From contig NC_092341.1 in the NCBI RefSeq assembly GCF_046630445.1, positions 293,760,001 to 293,824,000 of the forward strand: a DNA stretch of 64,000 nt, in the 5' to 3' direction. The first letter of the stretch is position 1, and each line of letters starts with the position of its first letter. Shown here in pieces: positions 36,835-48,600 of the stretch. A program made the translations under genes and the position numbers. The notes beneath the pieces were generated by a model. It saw nothing but the letters and a program-made list of their open reading frames with translations, made no database searches and was not told the origin of the DNA. The DNA comes from Rutidosis leptorrhynchoides (taxonomy: Eukaryota; Streptophyta; Magnoliopsida; Asterales; Asteraceae).

Positions 36835-38720
36835 TGTAACACCGGCCATTTTTTTTTTTTTTTTACACACAGCGGAAGACTTTATTAACAAACACACTAT
36901 AAGTCGCGTCATTACATTAATCTGAGTAATTAAGTTTAAGTTTACACAACGATGTTACGTTATTACAAAACATTATTTATACAAAAGTTCACATCAGAGT
37001 TGGGTTGTCAAACATGTCTTCTGCATCCATACCCATCCCGACTAGCAGTACCTAAACCTGCAAAGGGGGAAACATGTGGGGGATTAGCGCACCGCTAAGT
37101 GAATGGAATCTATCTAACAGATATAACTTAAGCCACACACAAGCTATATACATCAACAATACCTGCTAACTACCAACTAGCATACAATAAGACAATACGA
37201 GGATCGGCGGCTTGTACGAGCACACGACTCCCAGCTGATCGGGCCTGAGTCTACCGATAGTCCCTGCTACTCAATTAACAGTATAGTTATCCAGATGCAG
37301 GGGATGCATCATTCACACTATACTCCACAATTAGTAGCCTATGGACCCAACCTCCCCTAGGCACGGTTGACCTCATACGGACTCTAACCTCTCCCAGGCA
37401 CGGTCTCGAGTCCCCAGTCTCCCTAGGCCCGACTGGTGCCATTCACACAGTGTACACATAATTCACATACAACATCAGGCAAACGGTATTATTCTATCAT
37501 GGCAATTCCTACACTATGCATGGTAAAAGAGTCAACCACAGTAGCATGATATGCTACTTAAACTCTATCCGTAGATAGACCCACTCACCAATTACCAGCA
37601 ACTGCTCAGTTATTATTTCTGAGCTTCCTCCTTGTCCTTTTCTCCTGAGAACAGCAAAAACCAAGTTAGAATAGTGTTCCCATCAAGATTAGACACACTG
37701 ACAGCGAATTATAGCAAATTTGTAAAAAAATGCGTCCGCTAAAATTTTCATGCTTAACACTTATGCACTTTCAAAATTTACATCCTGAAAATCTTAAAAA
37801 TACACGGACAGCATAACGGCTATAAATCAACACTTAGTAAAATTTTCACTGTCTAAGACCATCGGTCGATGGTCCCATCCATCAACCGATCTTCAACACA
37901 CCATCGGTCGATGGTCTCCCCCAATCGGTCGATCGTCAAAATTACATCCGCTGGTCAGAAATCATACACCATCGGTCGATGGTCTCGTCCATCGGCCGAT
38001 CGTCCTCACCATCGGTCGATGGTCAACGACCATCGGCCGAAGGTAGTTCATCAGTTGCAACAGCAGCAAAGTGACGGGTTTCAACCCAAAATCACCAAAT
38101 CTCAACTTTGGACACGTTTTTGACCTCAAAACTGGTTACATCTTTTACACTAAACATTTAGAAATATAAACCCACAACTTTTATGAACAAACAACAACAA
38201 ATTGAACCAATTTGGACATCAAAACCCACTTTCATAAAACTTGACTAAAACACCCATTTTGACACTGATTTGATCACGAAATCAGATAAACTTTACCTTG
38301 TTAGAATCACAACAACATAAGGAACGATTTGACACCAAAATCAAGCTTTAATTCGAGATCAAATGATTTAGGGTTGTTTGAAGGAGGTGAAGTTAGGTGA
38401 GAGTGAGTGAGAGGAAGGTTCAGGAGCAATTGAGAGGAAATTAGCTGGTCTCACACTTAATTTGGGGTTAAAACCTCATACCCCACAACACACGGGTATT
38501 TACCAGTTATCTGATATCTTTCACACAAGATTAGGTAACCCAAACGAGGTCCAAATAAAATAAACAAACCTGTTCTGGGACCCTTGTCACAAACTGGTCA
38601 CAACACAATTATATTAAAATACTAATAAAATAATTAAAATAAAAAGCACTTAAGACTAAGCACAAACCCTAAAGGCAAAAATAGACAACTTACAACTAGC
38701 CCGGGTTTCAGTCTGTTACA
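36835..38720 (-). mobile_element. Element S: solo LTR inside D pol
   Basis: 1886 bp flanked by ATTTC (36830-36834 and 38721-38725), with ends TGTAACA/TGTTACA. Read on the minus strand it begins TGTAACAGACTG and has an AATAAA signal near 36880 followed by a T/A run at its end, which favours the minus orientation. It has no internal region. It carries a cluster of CCATCGGTCGATGG palindromes (37857-38043). The frame at 37869-38123 is a product of that repeat. Confidence 0.85.
37857..38043 (-). repeat. Cluster of CCATCGGTCGATGG palindromes
   Basis: Four perfect copies at 37859, 37901, 37969 and 38009 are mixed with four imperfect ones (around 37878, 37922, 37989 and 38030). Spacing is irregular (28-55 bases between perfect copies), which excludes a CRISPR-like array. 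It is the densest example of the palindromes seen in the other LTRs. Confidence 0.8.
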
Positions 38721-39005
38721 ATTTCAAACCTTAAAGAAAAAGTTAACCACCGCTCCTATCTTATCTCTTCCCGAAGGCAATGATAATTTTATTGTATATT
38801 GCGATGCCTCGAAACATGGTTTTGGGTGTGTATTGATGCAACAAAAGAAAGTTATTGCTTATGCCTCTCGACAATTGAAAATTCACGAACGAAACTACAC
38901 AACACACAATCTTGAACTTGGAGCCGTTGTCTTTGCACTCAAAATGTGGAGACACTATATTTACGGAACCAAAAGTACCATCTTCACCGACCATAAAAGC
39001 GTCCA
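38721..39005 (+). pseudogene. RNase H remnant of D after the solo LTR
   Basis: Continues D pol from the ATTTC duplication: [41 protein letters not shown] and TIFTDHKS are recognisable RNase H motifs. It ends abruptly at about 39005, where the interior of the E LTR begins. D integrase and 3' LTR are not seen in the window. Confidence 0.85.
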
Positions 39006-39735
39006 ACCTATATGGTTTTTGTCCATAATAGTCCATCGGTCATAATTATAAAATGCTTGTCAAATTAACCTTATTCCCGAAGTCAAATATTCCAACTAAT
39101 TAGGGATTCGAACTGTAACAAGGTTTTAATACTTTGTTTAATGATTACAACAGGTTATCAACTGCGTATAATCCAAGGTTTTAATACTTTGTTAACAATT
39201 ACACCAATTACCCTTGTATGTAATCCACCCCTGTTTTAATAAGATATGAACATTAATTTACCCACTTGATCATTTTGAATAATCAATTACCCAACCCAAA
39301 TAATTAATTAAATGATCGTAAAAGATGCCGTATAAACGTCACTAAATAGGACATGCATAATCATTTAATAATTATTAGATTAACTAATTTGAAGATAGGT
39401 TTGACAGATTCCAACGAGTTGTCATTCATTATTAGACAATACCCTCCATCTATTAATAGTTCATAGTCCAATGTCCACAAGTGTCGGTCTTTTGTCCAAA
39501 CCCGAATTATGGTACAAAATCCAATAACCCCGTCTTAATATTTAGCCCAACATCACGATTACTTCAGCTCAAATAAGCATAATAATAACTTAGTTATGAG
39601 ACATTAAATTAAAAAGGAAGAACATAGCTTACAGTGGTGATTAATCGTGTAGCGTTATACGGACAGATTTCCAACTTATAAAACCTTTAAAACATTTCTT
39701 ACAATAACCCAATTATTATTAAACTTAATTTAAAC

Positions 39736-39828
<93 letters not shown>

Positions 39829-40433
39829 TTCGTTACAGAGAAGGAAAAGAAAACGATGTGTTTTACATTCGCTGAAAACGTTGCGATTTATAGGACCTGA
39901 CCTGAGATTCCCTGCCATGCGATCGCATGCTTCTTGCCCTTCCTGGCCATGCGATCGCATGGCCAGCTGTTCCAGCCCACATTTGGTTTTTAAAACGTGG
40001 GCGGCTGTTTTAATTTAACATATAATATAATATATATAATTTTATATAATTATATATATATTATATTATATTATTGTGCATAGTAGACTTGTAATTTTAG
40101 CTCCGTTGACTCGCGCGTTGATGCTCAGTTCATGTCTCGGTTCTGGATTTTAGAACGTCCTTTTGTACGATTTAATATCTTGTACTTTGCATTTTGCGAC
40201 TTGTACTTTTGTAATTTTTAGACGTTTCTCATCAATAAATGGAACCACTTGGATTGTATCTTGTATGTTTGAGCTTTTTGGTCATTTGCGTCTTCAAATC
40301 GTCGTTTTCTTCTTTTGTCTTTGCACTTATTTATTTAAACGAATATTACATAAAAATAGAACAATTGCAACTAAAAGCTTTACATATTGGAAGGATATTA
40401 CGCCTAAATATATGTTATTTTGGAGCACTATCA
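39006..40433 (-). repeat. Element E 3' LTR, truncated
   Basis: Matches 56572-57937 of the 5' LTR but lacks the first 500 or so bases of that copy. It joins D RNase H without a duplication. It holds a TA tract (39744-39825), a TATA box on the minus strand (39888-39897) and palindromes at 39916-39929 and 39948-39961. Confidence 0.88.
39916..39961 (-). promoter_or_regulatory. Palindrome pair in E 3' LTR
   Basis: CATGCGATCGCATG twice, 18 bases apart, about 20 bases before the minus-strand TATA box. The same pair is in the 5' LTR at 57475-57488 and 57507-57520 (the latter with one change). Confidence 0.55.
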
Positions 40434-42796
40434 AATATCCCCACACTTGAGCGTTGCTTATCCTCAAGCAATACAGAACTTGAAATTAAATCACACTTCA
40501 CTCGAATCACTTTTTTTATTCACACACTTTATACATCAGTGATTTTGATACGGCGGTATAAACAATGATAGTAACGATGTGGTTTACAGTCCCACATGAC
40601 TATGAAAATTTAGATCCTTTAAGGAAATTGGATCTTTATGAAAATATTTGATCTTTTAAAAATTCATTCTAGCTTTTACCCTAGACAAGTTTTCTGAAAT
40701 AACCCTTCACCGGTGTTTGCAAAATGTTTTTGTGGGTTTCAGATTTTAAAATTTTAGTTCAAAACTTGCGGTTTTGTGTCACCCACTTGCTAACCTTGTA
40801 TTAGGAAAGCAACATGTCCAGTATACTTGTTCCGTATATTACCTTTCGGTAAACTACCGTCCCATTGTAAAGGAAAGCGTTGAACAAGCAACTGTTAAGG
40901 CAATGTCCCGTGACATGCTTTTGATTATGGTCTATAACGTGTCGGATACAATTACTATCCTTTGTAGGAGCAATAGTAAAGATCACCCTTTAGTTTTTCG
41001 GTCTGGCACAAGGTCCTGTCTTCGACCATGCTATGCAACCACCGTTCTTACGGTTGACACCCGATTTGGTTCAGGTGACCTAATGAATTCCAAATGAATT
41101 CTTAGGATTGTAATGAACGCATTGAAAATAGGTTTTCAGAAAACAAATCGGTTTTATTTTGATCAAAATATTTTCTCGTTCAAGCTCGAGTTTAGATATC
41201 ATCGAATTCCATGAGTTTGAATTCTCAATCTTTAAAGTCAATCTCAAGGATTGAGTAATATCAGGCTTAAAAGCTGATTTTTAATCTTTTAAGGAGATTA
41301 TCCTTTCTGGGGGTCTGATTCATTAGTCTTATCAAGCTAATTTGCACGGCGCCCTCCCCATTTTATGAGACAGATCCTTCTCATGGTTAGGATAAATCTG
41401 ACCACTTGGCGACCCTGTTTGATGCTGAGGTTCGTGAATTTCCTGCTAGTTTAGTGATGACTTTTCTAGATTTTTCGTCAACCTACAGCTGGTCTAGACG
41501 ACAACTTCCTGACCTAAATCAAGAAGCGCGTGCCTTTTTCGGAAGACTTTACTTCCTTTTAATGATGGAATTGATTCATCGTGTAGATCCATCTTTCTTT
41601 CATTTATATTATAGTATATTGGGTAAAACTGATTAATATCGTCCAAAAAAAAAGTACCTACAATAATTTTGTACAAAAATATGTGATATATGTTTTAAAG
41701 AATTTGGTAAATTCTTCCCACACTTAGCTTTTATTTATTCTTTTCTTTGCCTTTTTATTCTCTTCTATTCCATTTTAAATGAATTCAAGCGTTTTGGGTT
41801 GTTTCTCAATTTATGTCCTTTCTGAGGTAACAATAATTTCGGTATTATCACCTAGTTTTATCGTTCATAAATATGTATAAACATGATTTTGAATTCTTTT
41901 AGTTGAAAATTTTTCAAATTTTCACAAAATTTGGCAATTAAACTAAGTGTAAACCCGAGAGAATTTATAACCCTTCCCCACACTTGAGATCTTGCAATGC
42001 CCTCATTTGCAAGAAATCAGACTATTATTATAAATTAATGAGGGTGATTAGTGTAGAAAAGTGATTAAAAATACCGAGTTTGCAAACATATTATTTTATA
42101 TCACATTTGATATTTCACATCTTGTCGTTAAAATTAGTAGCTTTTGCTGAACTTAATGTCAGTGTTTGAAAGTGCGCTGTTTTACCCTGTTTTGTACATA
42201 AGATAAACTACAAACATAGATAATATTTTTATTATATTTTTTTTATATATAAAACCTTTATTTATTAAAACAATTTAAATGAATATTTTTTTTTTAAATT
42301 TTGTTTCCTTTTACTTTAGGTAGTTTCGGTATGTTTACATAGTCCGTCCCTTGACAAAATTTAAATGTTATCGTTTTTAAAGCGATTATTTTGAAAGCAA
42401 AGATTTTTGGGTTTTTTAATTTTTTTTTTGTATACTTTAGATCAATAAAATTAAAAATAATGATAACAAAATTTTTCGCCCCGCCCTCGGGTAAAGCAAT
42501 TTCGGTTCTATGACCTAGTCTTTAACTCACGGCGAATTTTAGAAATCATTTTTTTAAACTTAATGAAATAAAGTAAATTTTTATTTTTTTAACTTCACAC
42601 AAAACATAAATTTAAAAAACATATTAATTTCATATAAAACCTATAAACAAAAAATTTAGAATGAGGGGAGAAAACTAGTTCTTTAGTGTCTGCTAGCGGA
42701 AAAGACCAATCGGATTCCATTCTCGGAACTACACGAGAACAGAACAACTAACTCTAGACAATGTTTTCTTTTTAGAACATTTGAATCTCCCCACAC
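40434..42796 (-). other. Polypurine tract and 3' region of E
   Basis: On the minus strand AAGTGTGGGGATATT (40434-40448) abuts the LTR. The rest up to the gag-protease stop carries sequence homologous to A and C, copies of AAGTGTGGGGA on the minus strand at 41975-41985 and 42788-42798 plus a one-base variant at 41715, and a frame starting MDLHDESIPSLKGSKV (minus, from 41592). The AT-rich part at 42180-42660 is not shared with A as far as I can see. No gene is recognised. Confidence 0.55.
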
Positions 42797-43061
42797 TTAG
42801 GTAGCTGTGGTGTCGAATTTGTGATTAACTTCATTGTCAATTTCTCTTGGACCATAATCAACTTGCATATCTGTGACTCTTGCTTTAAGCCATTGGTCGG
42901 ATTCTTGTGTAATATCCACAAATTCAACTAGTTTTGCCTTTTCTTTAGGCGATAAATTGGATACTAATCGGTTACATAACTTAAAGTTCCCCTTTGTTCT
43001 AGCATCGCGAATCCGTATAATAAGTTTCTTCATTGAACTATTAATAACGGGGTCATTTAGT
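42797..43061 (-). pseudogene. C-terminal part of E gag-protease frame
   Basis: Removing F and one copy of its duplication joins this segment in frame to 52247-54724. It encodes about 88 residues after the protease, with a charged, probably helical segment (motifs KLCNRLVSNLS, FVDITQESDQWLKARV), and ends in a clean TAA that overlaps AAGTGTGGGGA. I do not recognise this domain. It stands where reverse transcriptase would normally begin. Confidence 0.65.
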
Positions 43062-43154
43062 TTTGTTGTAACATCCCGTTTTCCCCGTACATATTAAAAG
43101 GTATATACTTAATCATTGTACGTTTGTAACTCGCTAGATTATGCGTAATTATAT

Positions 43155-43205
<51 letters not shown>

Positions 43206-43380
43206 CATACATACTTGATAATGGGTGCATATACAAGTTTATACATGGGTTTTGATAGCGTTAAGTCTTGTGAGACTATTGTTGAAGGTTAGGCGAATGT
43301 AGGAAGCGGGATTTAAGTGTACGAATTAAATAAAATCAAATTTTGTTTAAGGTTGTCGAAGTGTCCAGGTGACGGCCAAT

Positions 43381-43505
43381 GCCGCGCCGCGATAAATTGG
43401 GCCGCGCCGCGGCATATAAAGTAAATCCAGATCAGAATGTGGGTTAAGAGAGGTTGTTTTTCCTTTGTAATGTCGCGCCGTGACATATAGCGCCGCGCCG
43501 CGGCA
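43381..43505 (+). promoter_or_regulatory. Four GCCGCGCCGCGGC-type palindromes in F LTR
   Basis: Copies at 43381 (GCCGCGCCGCGAT), 43401 (GCCGCGCCGCGGC), 43471 (TGTCGCGCCGTGACA) and 43492 (GCCGCGCCGCGGC). The last ends about 30 bases before the TATA-like box. Each is repeated in the 3' LTR at 50398-50521, where the third is a perfect palindrome-like TGTCGCGCCGCGACA. Confidence 0.55.
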
Positions 43506-44393
43506 TCTCTGCTTTTCTGACTCCGATGTTTACACTATTTAAAAGGGTTTTAGGGGTAATTTGGTCTTTTCGCGTGTAGATCAGATTTGAGCATTAAATC
43601 ACAACCACTTGTTCATTTAATGTAAATTCTTTTCTCTTTTCTTTCCAATTTCTCTCCCAAAACTTAAAACCCATTTGGATTAAAAGTGAGATTTGGAGTT
43701 GGAGAATTGTGAATCAAACCTTGGAGCAAGATTTAAAGTTGTTCCTTGTGTCTCTAGCTACGCGTTGATAGTCTCGGTAAGTTCTAACTCTAAGTTTTGA
43801 GTTTTAATTGATTAATGACTAGGGTTTTGGTTACTAGAGACTTGTATGACCCATTTGGGGGTAAAATGGGTGAATTTGGATTATGTTGTTGTTATGGAAC
43901 CCTAATAACCATAATCAAGGGTTTGGTTTAATGAAATGGAGTTTGTAGGTTTTAATGGTATTGTCAAGCATTAAACACTTGTTAAAATGTTGTTGAAATG
44001 GTAAATAGGTCATGTTTGACAAGTTGGTAGTGTAAGAGTTAAAATGGGTCAAAAAGAATAATGTTGACCTAGTTTGGGTGAAATGGGTATGAATTACCCT
44101 AAGTTTGTGTTAATTGAAGTTAGTAGACTTTAATGCACTAGCTTTAGTGGTTAAAGTCGGGTCTTGGCCATTTAAGGGCGGTATTGGTGTGGTTGAGTCA
44201 TTTAATGCGAATTGGGTCATTAAATGCTCAAGTAAGTGTAATGTGGTTAATTCCACTAGTTGGTGTATTGAATGTGTACTTAATGAATTAGGTACATTAC
44301 CTTGAAGTTCGGACGTGCATAATTATCATCCTTGTGTCAAGGTGAGTGGAATAAGTATACTTGTACGTATATGATGTGCTTATTTGTACGTAA

Positions 44394-44624
44394 GGATATG
44401 TGTTGTCCTAGTTACTGATATATGTGTTGTACACTAACGATTTATGAACGGATATGTGTTGTCTAATTTAGCAATATATGTGTTGTATGCTAATGGTTAT
44501 TTAAATGGATATGTGTTGTCCAAGTTGGTGATATATGTGTTGTACACTAATGATCTTATGATCGGATATGTGTTGTCCAAGGGTTGGTGATATATGTGTT
44601 GTGCACTAACGGTTGTTATGAACA
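44394..44624 (+). repeat. Diverged tandem repeats in F LTR
   Basis: Four units of 57-60 bp, each with GGATATGTGTTGTC and then ATATATGTGTTGT about 30 bases later. The 3' LTR has the same four at about 51410-51642. Confidence 0.85.
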
Positions 44625-45227
44625 CCGATGGGAATTTTGAGTACCATTCCTTTTTGCTATTGGTTAACCATGGTGGTGTGAATTTGGTATTAGCATATTT
44701 AATATTGCCCTATATGCTATTGGTGTTCTTAGCTTCTTATAAATTGTGGATAGTATCTTATGCATGAGTTTTGCATGGTTGTCGTGATGCTAGCTTGTAT
44801 GCGGTGTTGTGTAAGTGTTTGCAAATGAGTAGGTTATATATGTACATGTATAATTATTGCATTCACTCAGCATTAGCTTACCCCTCTAGTTGTTTATCTT
44901 TTTAGATGCAGGTGCGGATAGGGGCAAAGGGGTTATCGGGCATTAGGTGGCCTTTGATGATGTTTCGTTGAAGTTTGAAAGTTGGCCTAACGTTTTGGGT
45001 AGTTTAGTCCCAAACCATGCTCAAAGTGTCGTTTGGATTATAAACTATCGTCGTAGTGGGTCAAACTTGTATTGAACTTATTTAATGGCCTCCGTGCCTT
45101 TTGTAAACATTTAAATTGTTGAACATTTAGATGGAACTTGTGGATTGGTTTACATATTTTATTGGAGCGTAAATGTGTATATTAAAAAAAAAATTATCGT
45201 ATGGATTACGGGTTGGGTTGTTTCAAG

Positions 45228-45243
45228 TGGTATCAGAGCATGG
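45228..45243 (+). other. Primer binding site of F
   Basis: TGGTATCAGAGCATGG begins two bases after the LTR end and is an initiator tRNA-Met-type primer site. Confidence 0.85.
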
Positions 45244-45610
45244 TCTAAGGGATTTAGGCAACTTGAGATAGGTGCCTAGACTTAGACTTTATTATGTGAG
45301 CGCTTTATGCGGGACTTGTAGGACTTTGGGTCTAATCGGAAATTGTTAGTGCTTTGGTTATGTGAACTAACCTCGTGCTAATTGATTTGTGTTGAGTTTA
45401 GCAATCATCAAGCGAGATGGACGTTGTACTAGCAAGTTAATGCGACGTGCTCGCGTAGCAATGATTAGCTACCATTGTTACGGGTGCAAATCGTGTCAAA
45501 CAAGTAATGTACGACGATTGTTGAGAAAGATGGAGTAGTGTGGCGTATATGCATATACAATCGTGTTATGTCCTTTCATTTCGTTGTTTAACCTAAATTC
45601 GTTTTATAGA

Positions 45611-48600
45611 ATGAAGATGAGAAACGGACACGACACCAATGATGGAAGTACGAGTGAGGACATTGAGTTCACGGCCAAAGTTGAGGCCATCTTTAAACGT
45701 CAAAAGGCGGAGTTCCTTGAGGATGTTAAGAAAATGTTTCTAGATACGATTGACGAGCAATTAGTCAATGTAGTCAAGGAGCAAGTGAAGGTCGTTCATC
45801 AAGAGGATAATGTGGGGAGACAGGACTTCTTCTATAAGAATTTCAAGGACTCTCAACCTCCCACCTTCGATGGTGAACGGGACCCACTTAAGTGTGCCCG
45901 TTGGATCTCCGATATGGAGGGGGCTTTTCGTACGTGTGAATGCCCTCTTGATAAAAAGACGAGATATGGTTGTAGCATGTTAAGAGGTGATGCTAAATTG
46001 TGGTGGGACGCGAAGATCCGACTTTATGGCGAAGAACAATGCATGGAGTTCACATGGGATGAATTCAAGGTGGAGTTTTTCGATGAATACCGAACTTCGG
46101 TCGATCTTACAAGGCTTAAGGATGAACTACGTTCCTTGAGGCAAGGGTCGATGGATTTGAACACTCTCAAATCCGTGTTTTTGTCCAAGACCCAATTTTG
46201 CCCGGAGTATGTCGGGAATGATAAGATGTTGAAGGAAGATTTCTATCGAATCTTGAATGATAATTATCAAGAGAAGATTAGCGTGAATGTGGTGAAGAGC
46301 TTTGACGAGTTGTTCAATATGGCCAAAGGTTTTGAGGCGCTCGTGTTAAGAAAGAGTGGTTTTACTTTTGGTAAGAGGAATTTCGAGAATTCGAGCCAAT
46401 CGAACTTTTCCAACAAGAAGAACAAGAAGGGTTCCGAAAGTGTTAATAGTGTGAAGAAAGGTGGCTCCGGTGGTCATGTACCCACTTGCTATACTTGTGG
46501 GCAAAAAGGGCACATCTCTCGTGATTGCCCCAACACGCCTTCCACACCCAAATTTACTTGTTTCAATTGTGGTAAAGAAGGGCACAAGAGGCCCGAGTGT
46601 CCCGAGTTGCGCAATGATAATGTTAAGCGATTAGAAAAGGCGGCGGGTACGGCTAGGGGTCGCAACTATTTGATGACGAATGATGAAGCTAAGCAATCCA
46701 ACGAAGTTGTCTCAGGTACTTTTATGGTTAACTCTAATCCGGCAAGGATTTTATTTGATAGCGGTGCAAATTTGTCATTCGTGTCTCCAAAATTTGTGCC
46801 TAAACTTAATAGACCGTTAGCTAAGTTAAGTCGTCCGGTAGAAGTCAAAATAGCGGACGGTAAGACGGTCTTAGTGGTTGATGTGTGTAAGAATTGTGAC
46901 GTTGTTTTTGGTGCCGAAAGCTTTAAAATTGATCTCATCCCTATGACTTTGGGCGATTTTGATATCGTTGTTGGTATGGATTGGCTCGATCAAAATAGAG
47001 CCGATATTGCATGCCATGAAAAGTTTATACGTGTGAAGACCCCAAGTGGGGAAGAGTTAATTATTCACGGTGATAAACGGAGGAGACTTGTGCCGATATG
47101 TTCTTTTGCACGGGCACGCTGTCTTATTGTTAGTGGTGGCATGGCTTTTCTTGCCCATGTTGTTGATACTCGTGATGAGTCACCACCCATTCGTGAAATT
47201 CTGGTGGTTAGTGAATTCAAAGACGTTTTTTCGGACGAGTTACCGGGTGTCCCGGCGGAAAGACAAGTTGAATTTCGTATTGAGTTGGTTCCGGGAGCTA
47301 CTCCCATTGCTAAAACTCCGTATAGTTTAGCACCAACGGAAATGCAAGAGTTGTTAAATCAAACCCAAGAGTTGCTTGAGAAGGGTTTTATTCGACAGAG
47401 TGCTTCGCCGTGGGGCGCTCCGGTTTTATTCGTGAAAAAGAAGGATGGTAGTATGCGGATGTGCATCGATTATCGGGAGTTAAATAAGGTGACAATCAAA
47501 AATCGTTATCCATTGCCTCGGATTGATGATTTGTTTGACCAACTCCAAGGTGCGACATATTTCTCAAAGATTGACCTACGGTCCGGCTATCACCAAATGC
47601 GGGTCCGTGAGGAAGATATTGAGAAAATGGCTTTTCGAACGCGTTATGGGCATTTTGAGTTCGTGGTAATGCCTTTTGGTCTTACGAATACACCGGCAGC
47701 ATTCATGGATCTTATGAACCGGGTGTGCCAACCCATGTTGGATAAGTCGGTGATTGTGTTTATTGACGACATACTAGTCTACTCGAAGAGTATGAACGAA
47801 CATGAACGTCATTTGCGTGAAGTATTGAAGACGTTATGAAAGGAGAAGTTGTATGCTAAGTTCTCCAAATGTGAATTTTGGCTAAGGGAGGTTCAATTCC
47901 TTGGCCACATTGTGAACAAAGACGGTATTCAAGTAGATCCGGGAAAGATAGAGACGGTGAAGAGTTGGAGACAACCGACTACGCCTACGGAAATCCGGAG
48001 TTTTCTCGGATTGGCCAGTTATTATCGTCGATTTATCCAAGACTTTTCTAAGATCGCTTCTTCGTTGACGAAATTGACAAGGAAGAATGCGAGATTTAAT
48101 TGGGAGAATGAGCAAGAAATTGCTTTTCAATTGTTAAAAGAGAAGTTGTGTCAAGCTCCGGTGCTAGTTTTTCCGGAAGGGGTGGAAGACATGACGGTTT
48201 ATTGTGATGCTTCGTTAAATGGGCTCGGGTGTGTTCTAATGCAAAGAGGTAAAGTCATCGCTTATGCCTCTCGACAATTAAAGGAACACGAGACGAGATA
48301 TCCGACTCATGATCTTGAGTTGGCGGCGGTTGTGCATGCGTTGAAAATTTGGCGCCATTACTTATATGGTGTCAAGTTTACGATTTATTCGGATCATAAG
48401 AGTTTGAAACATCTCTTTAATCAACGAGATTTGAATTATCGTCAACGTAGGTGGATGGATGTGGTAAAAGACTATGATTGTGAGATACTTTATCATCCGG
48501 GCAAGGCGAATGTGGTCGCGAATGCGTTAAGTTGAAAGAGTCATCACCCGACGTTACGATTGGGATTGTTACGTATGAGTATTACTAACGATTTTCTTGA

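Larger units (their letters stand above)
43067..45225 (+). repeat. Element F 5' LTR
   Basis: Starts TGTAACATCCCG and ends GGGTTGTTTCA. It holds a TA tract (43157-43200), four GCCGCGCCGCGGC-type palindromes (43381-43505), a TATA-like CTATTTAAAAGG at about 43535-43546, and four diverged copies of a 57-60 bp repeat at 44394-44624. The reading frame at 44114-44305 recurs in the 3' LTR and is not a gene. Confidence 0.93.

Noticed and set aside
37857-38043. CRISPR-like array
   Set aside because: Repeats are palindromic with irregular spacing and degenerate copies, in a plant solo LTR, with no cas gene.
40801-41097. Overlapping frames on both strands in the 3' region of E, with counterparts at 23243-23452 and 26911-27228
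   Set aside because: They reflect nucleotide conservation of the shared 3' region. The frames differ in length and strand and end at different points.
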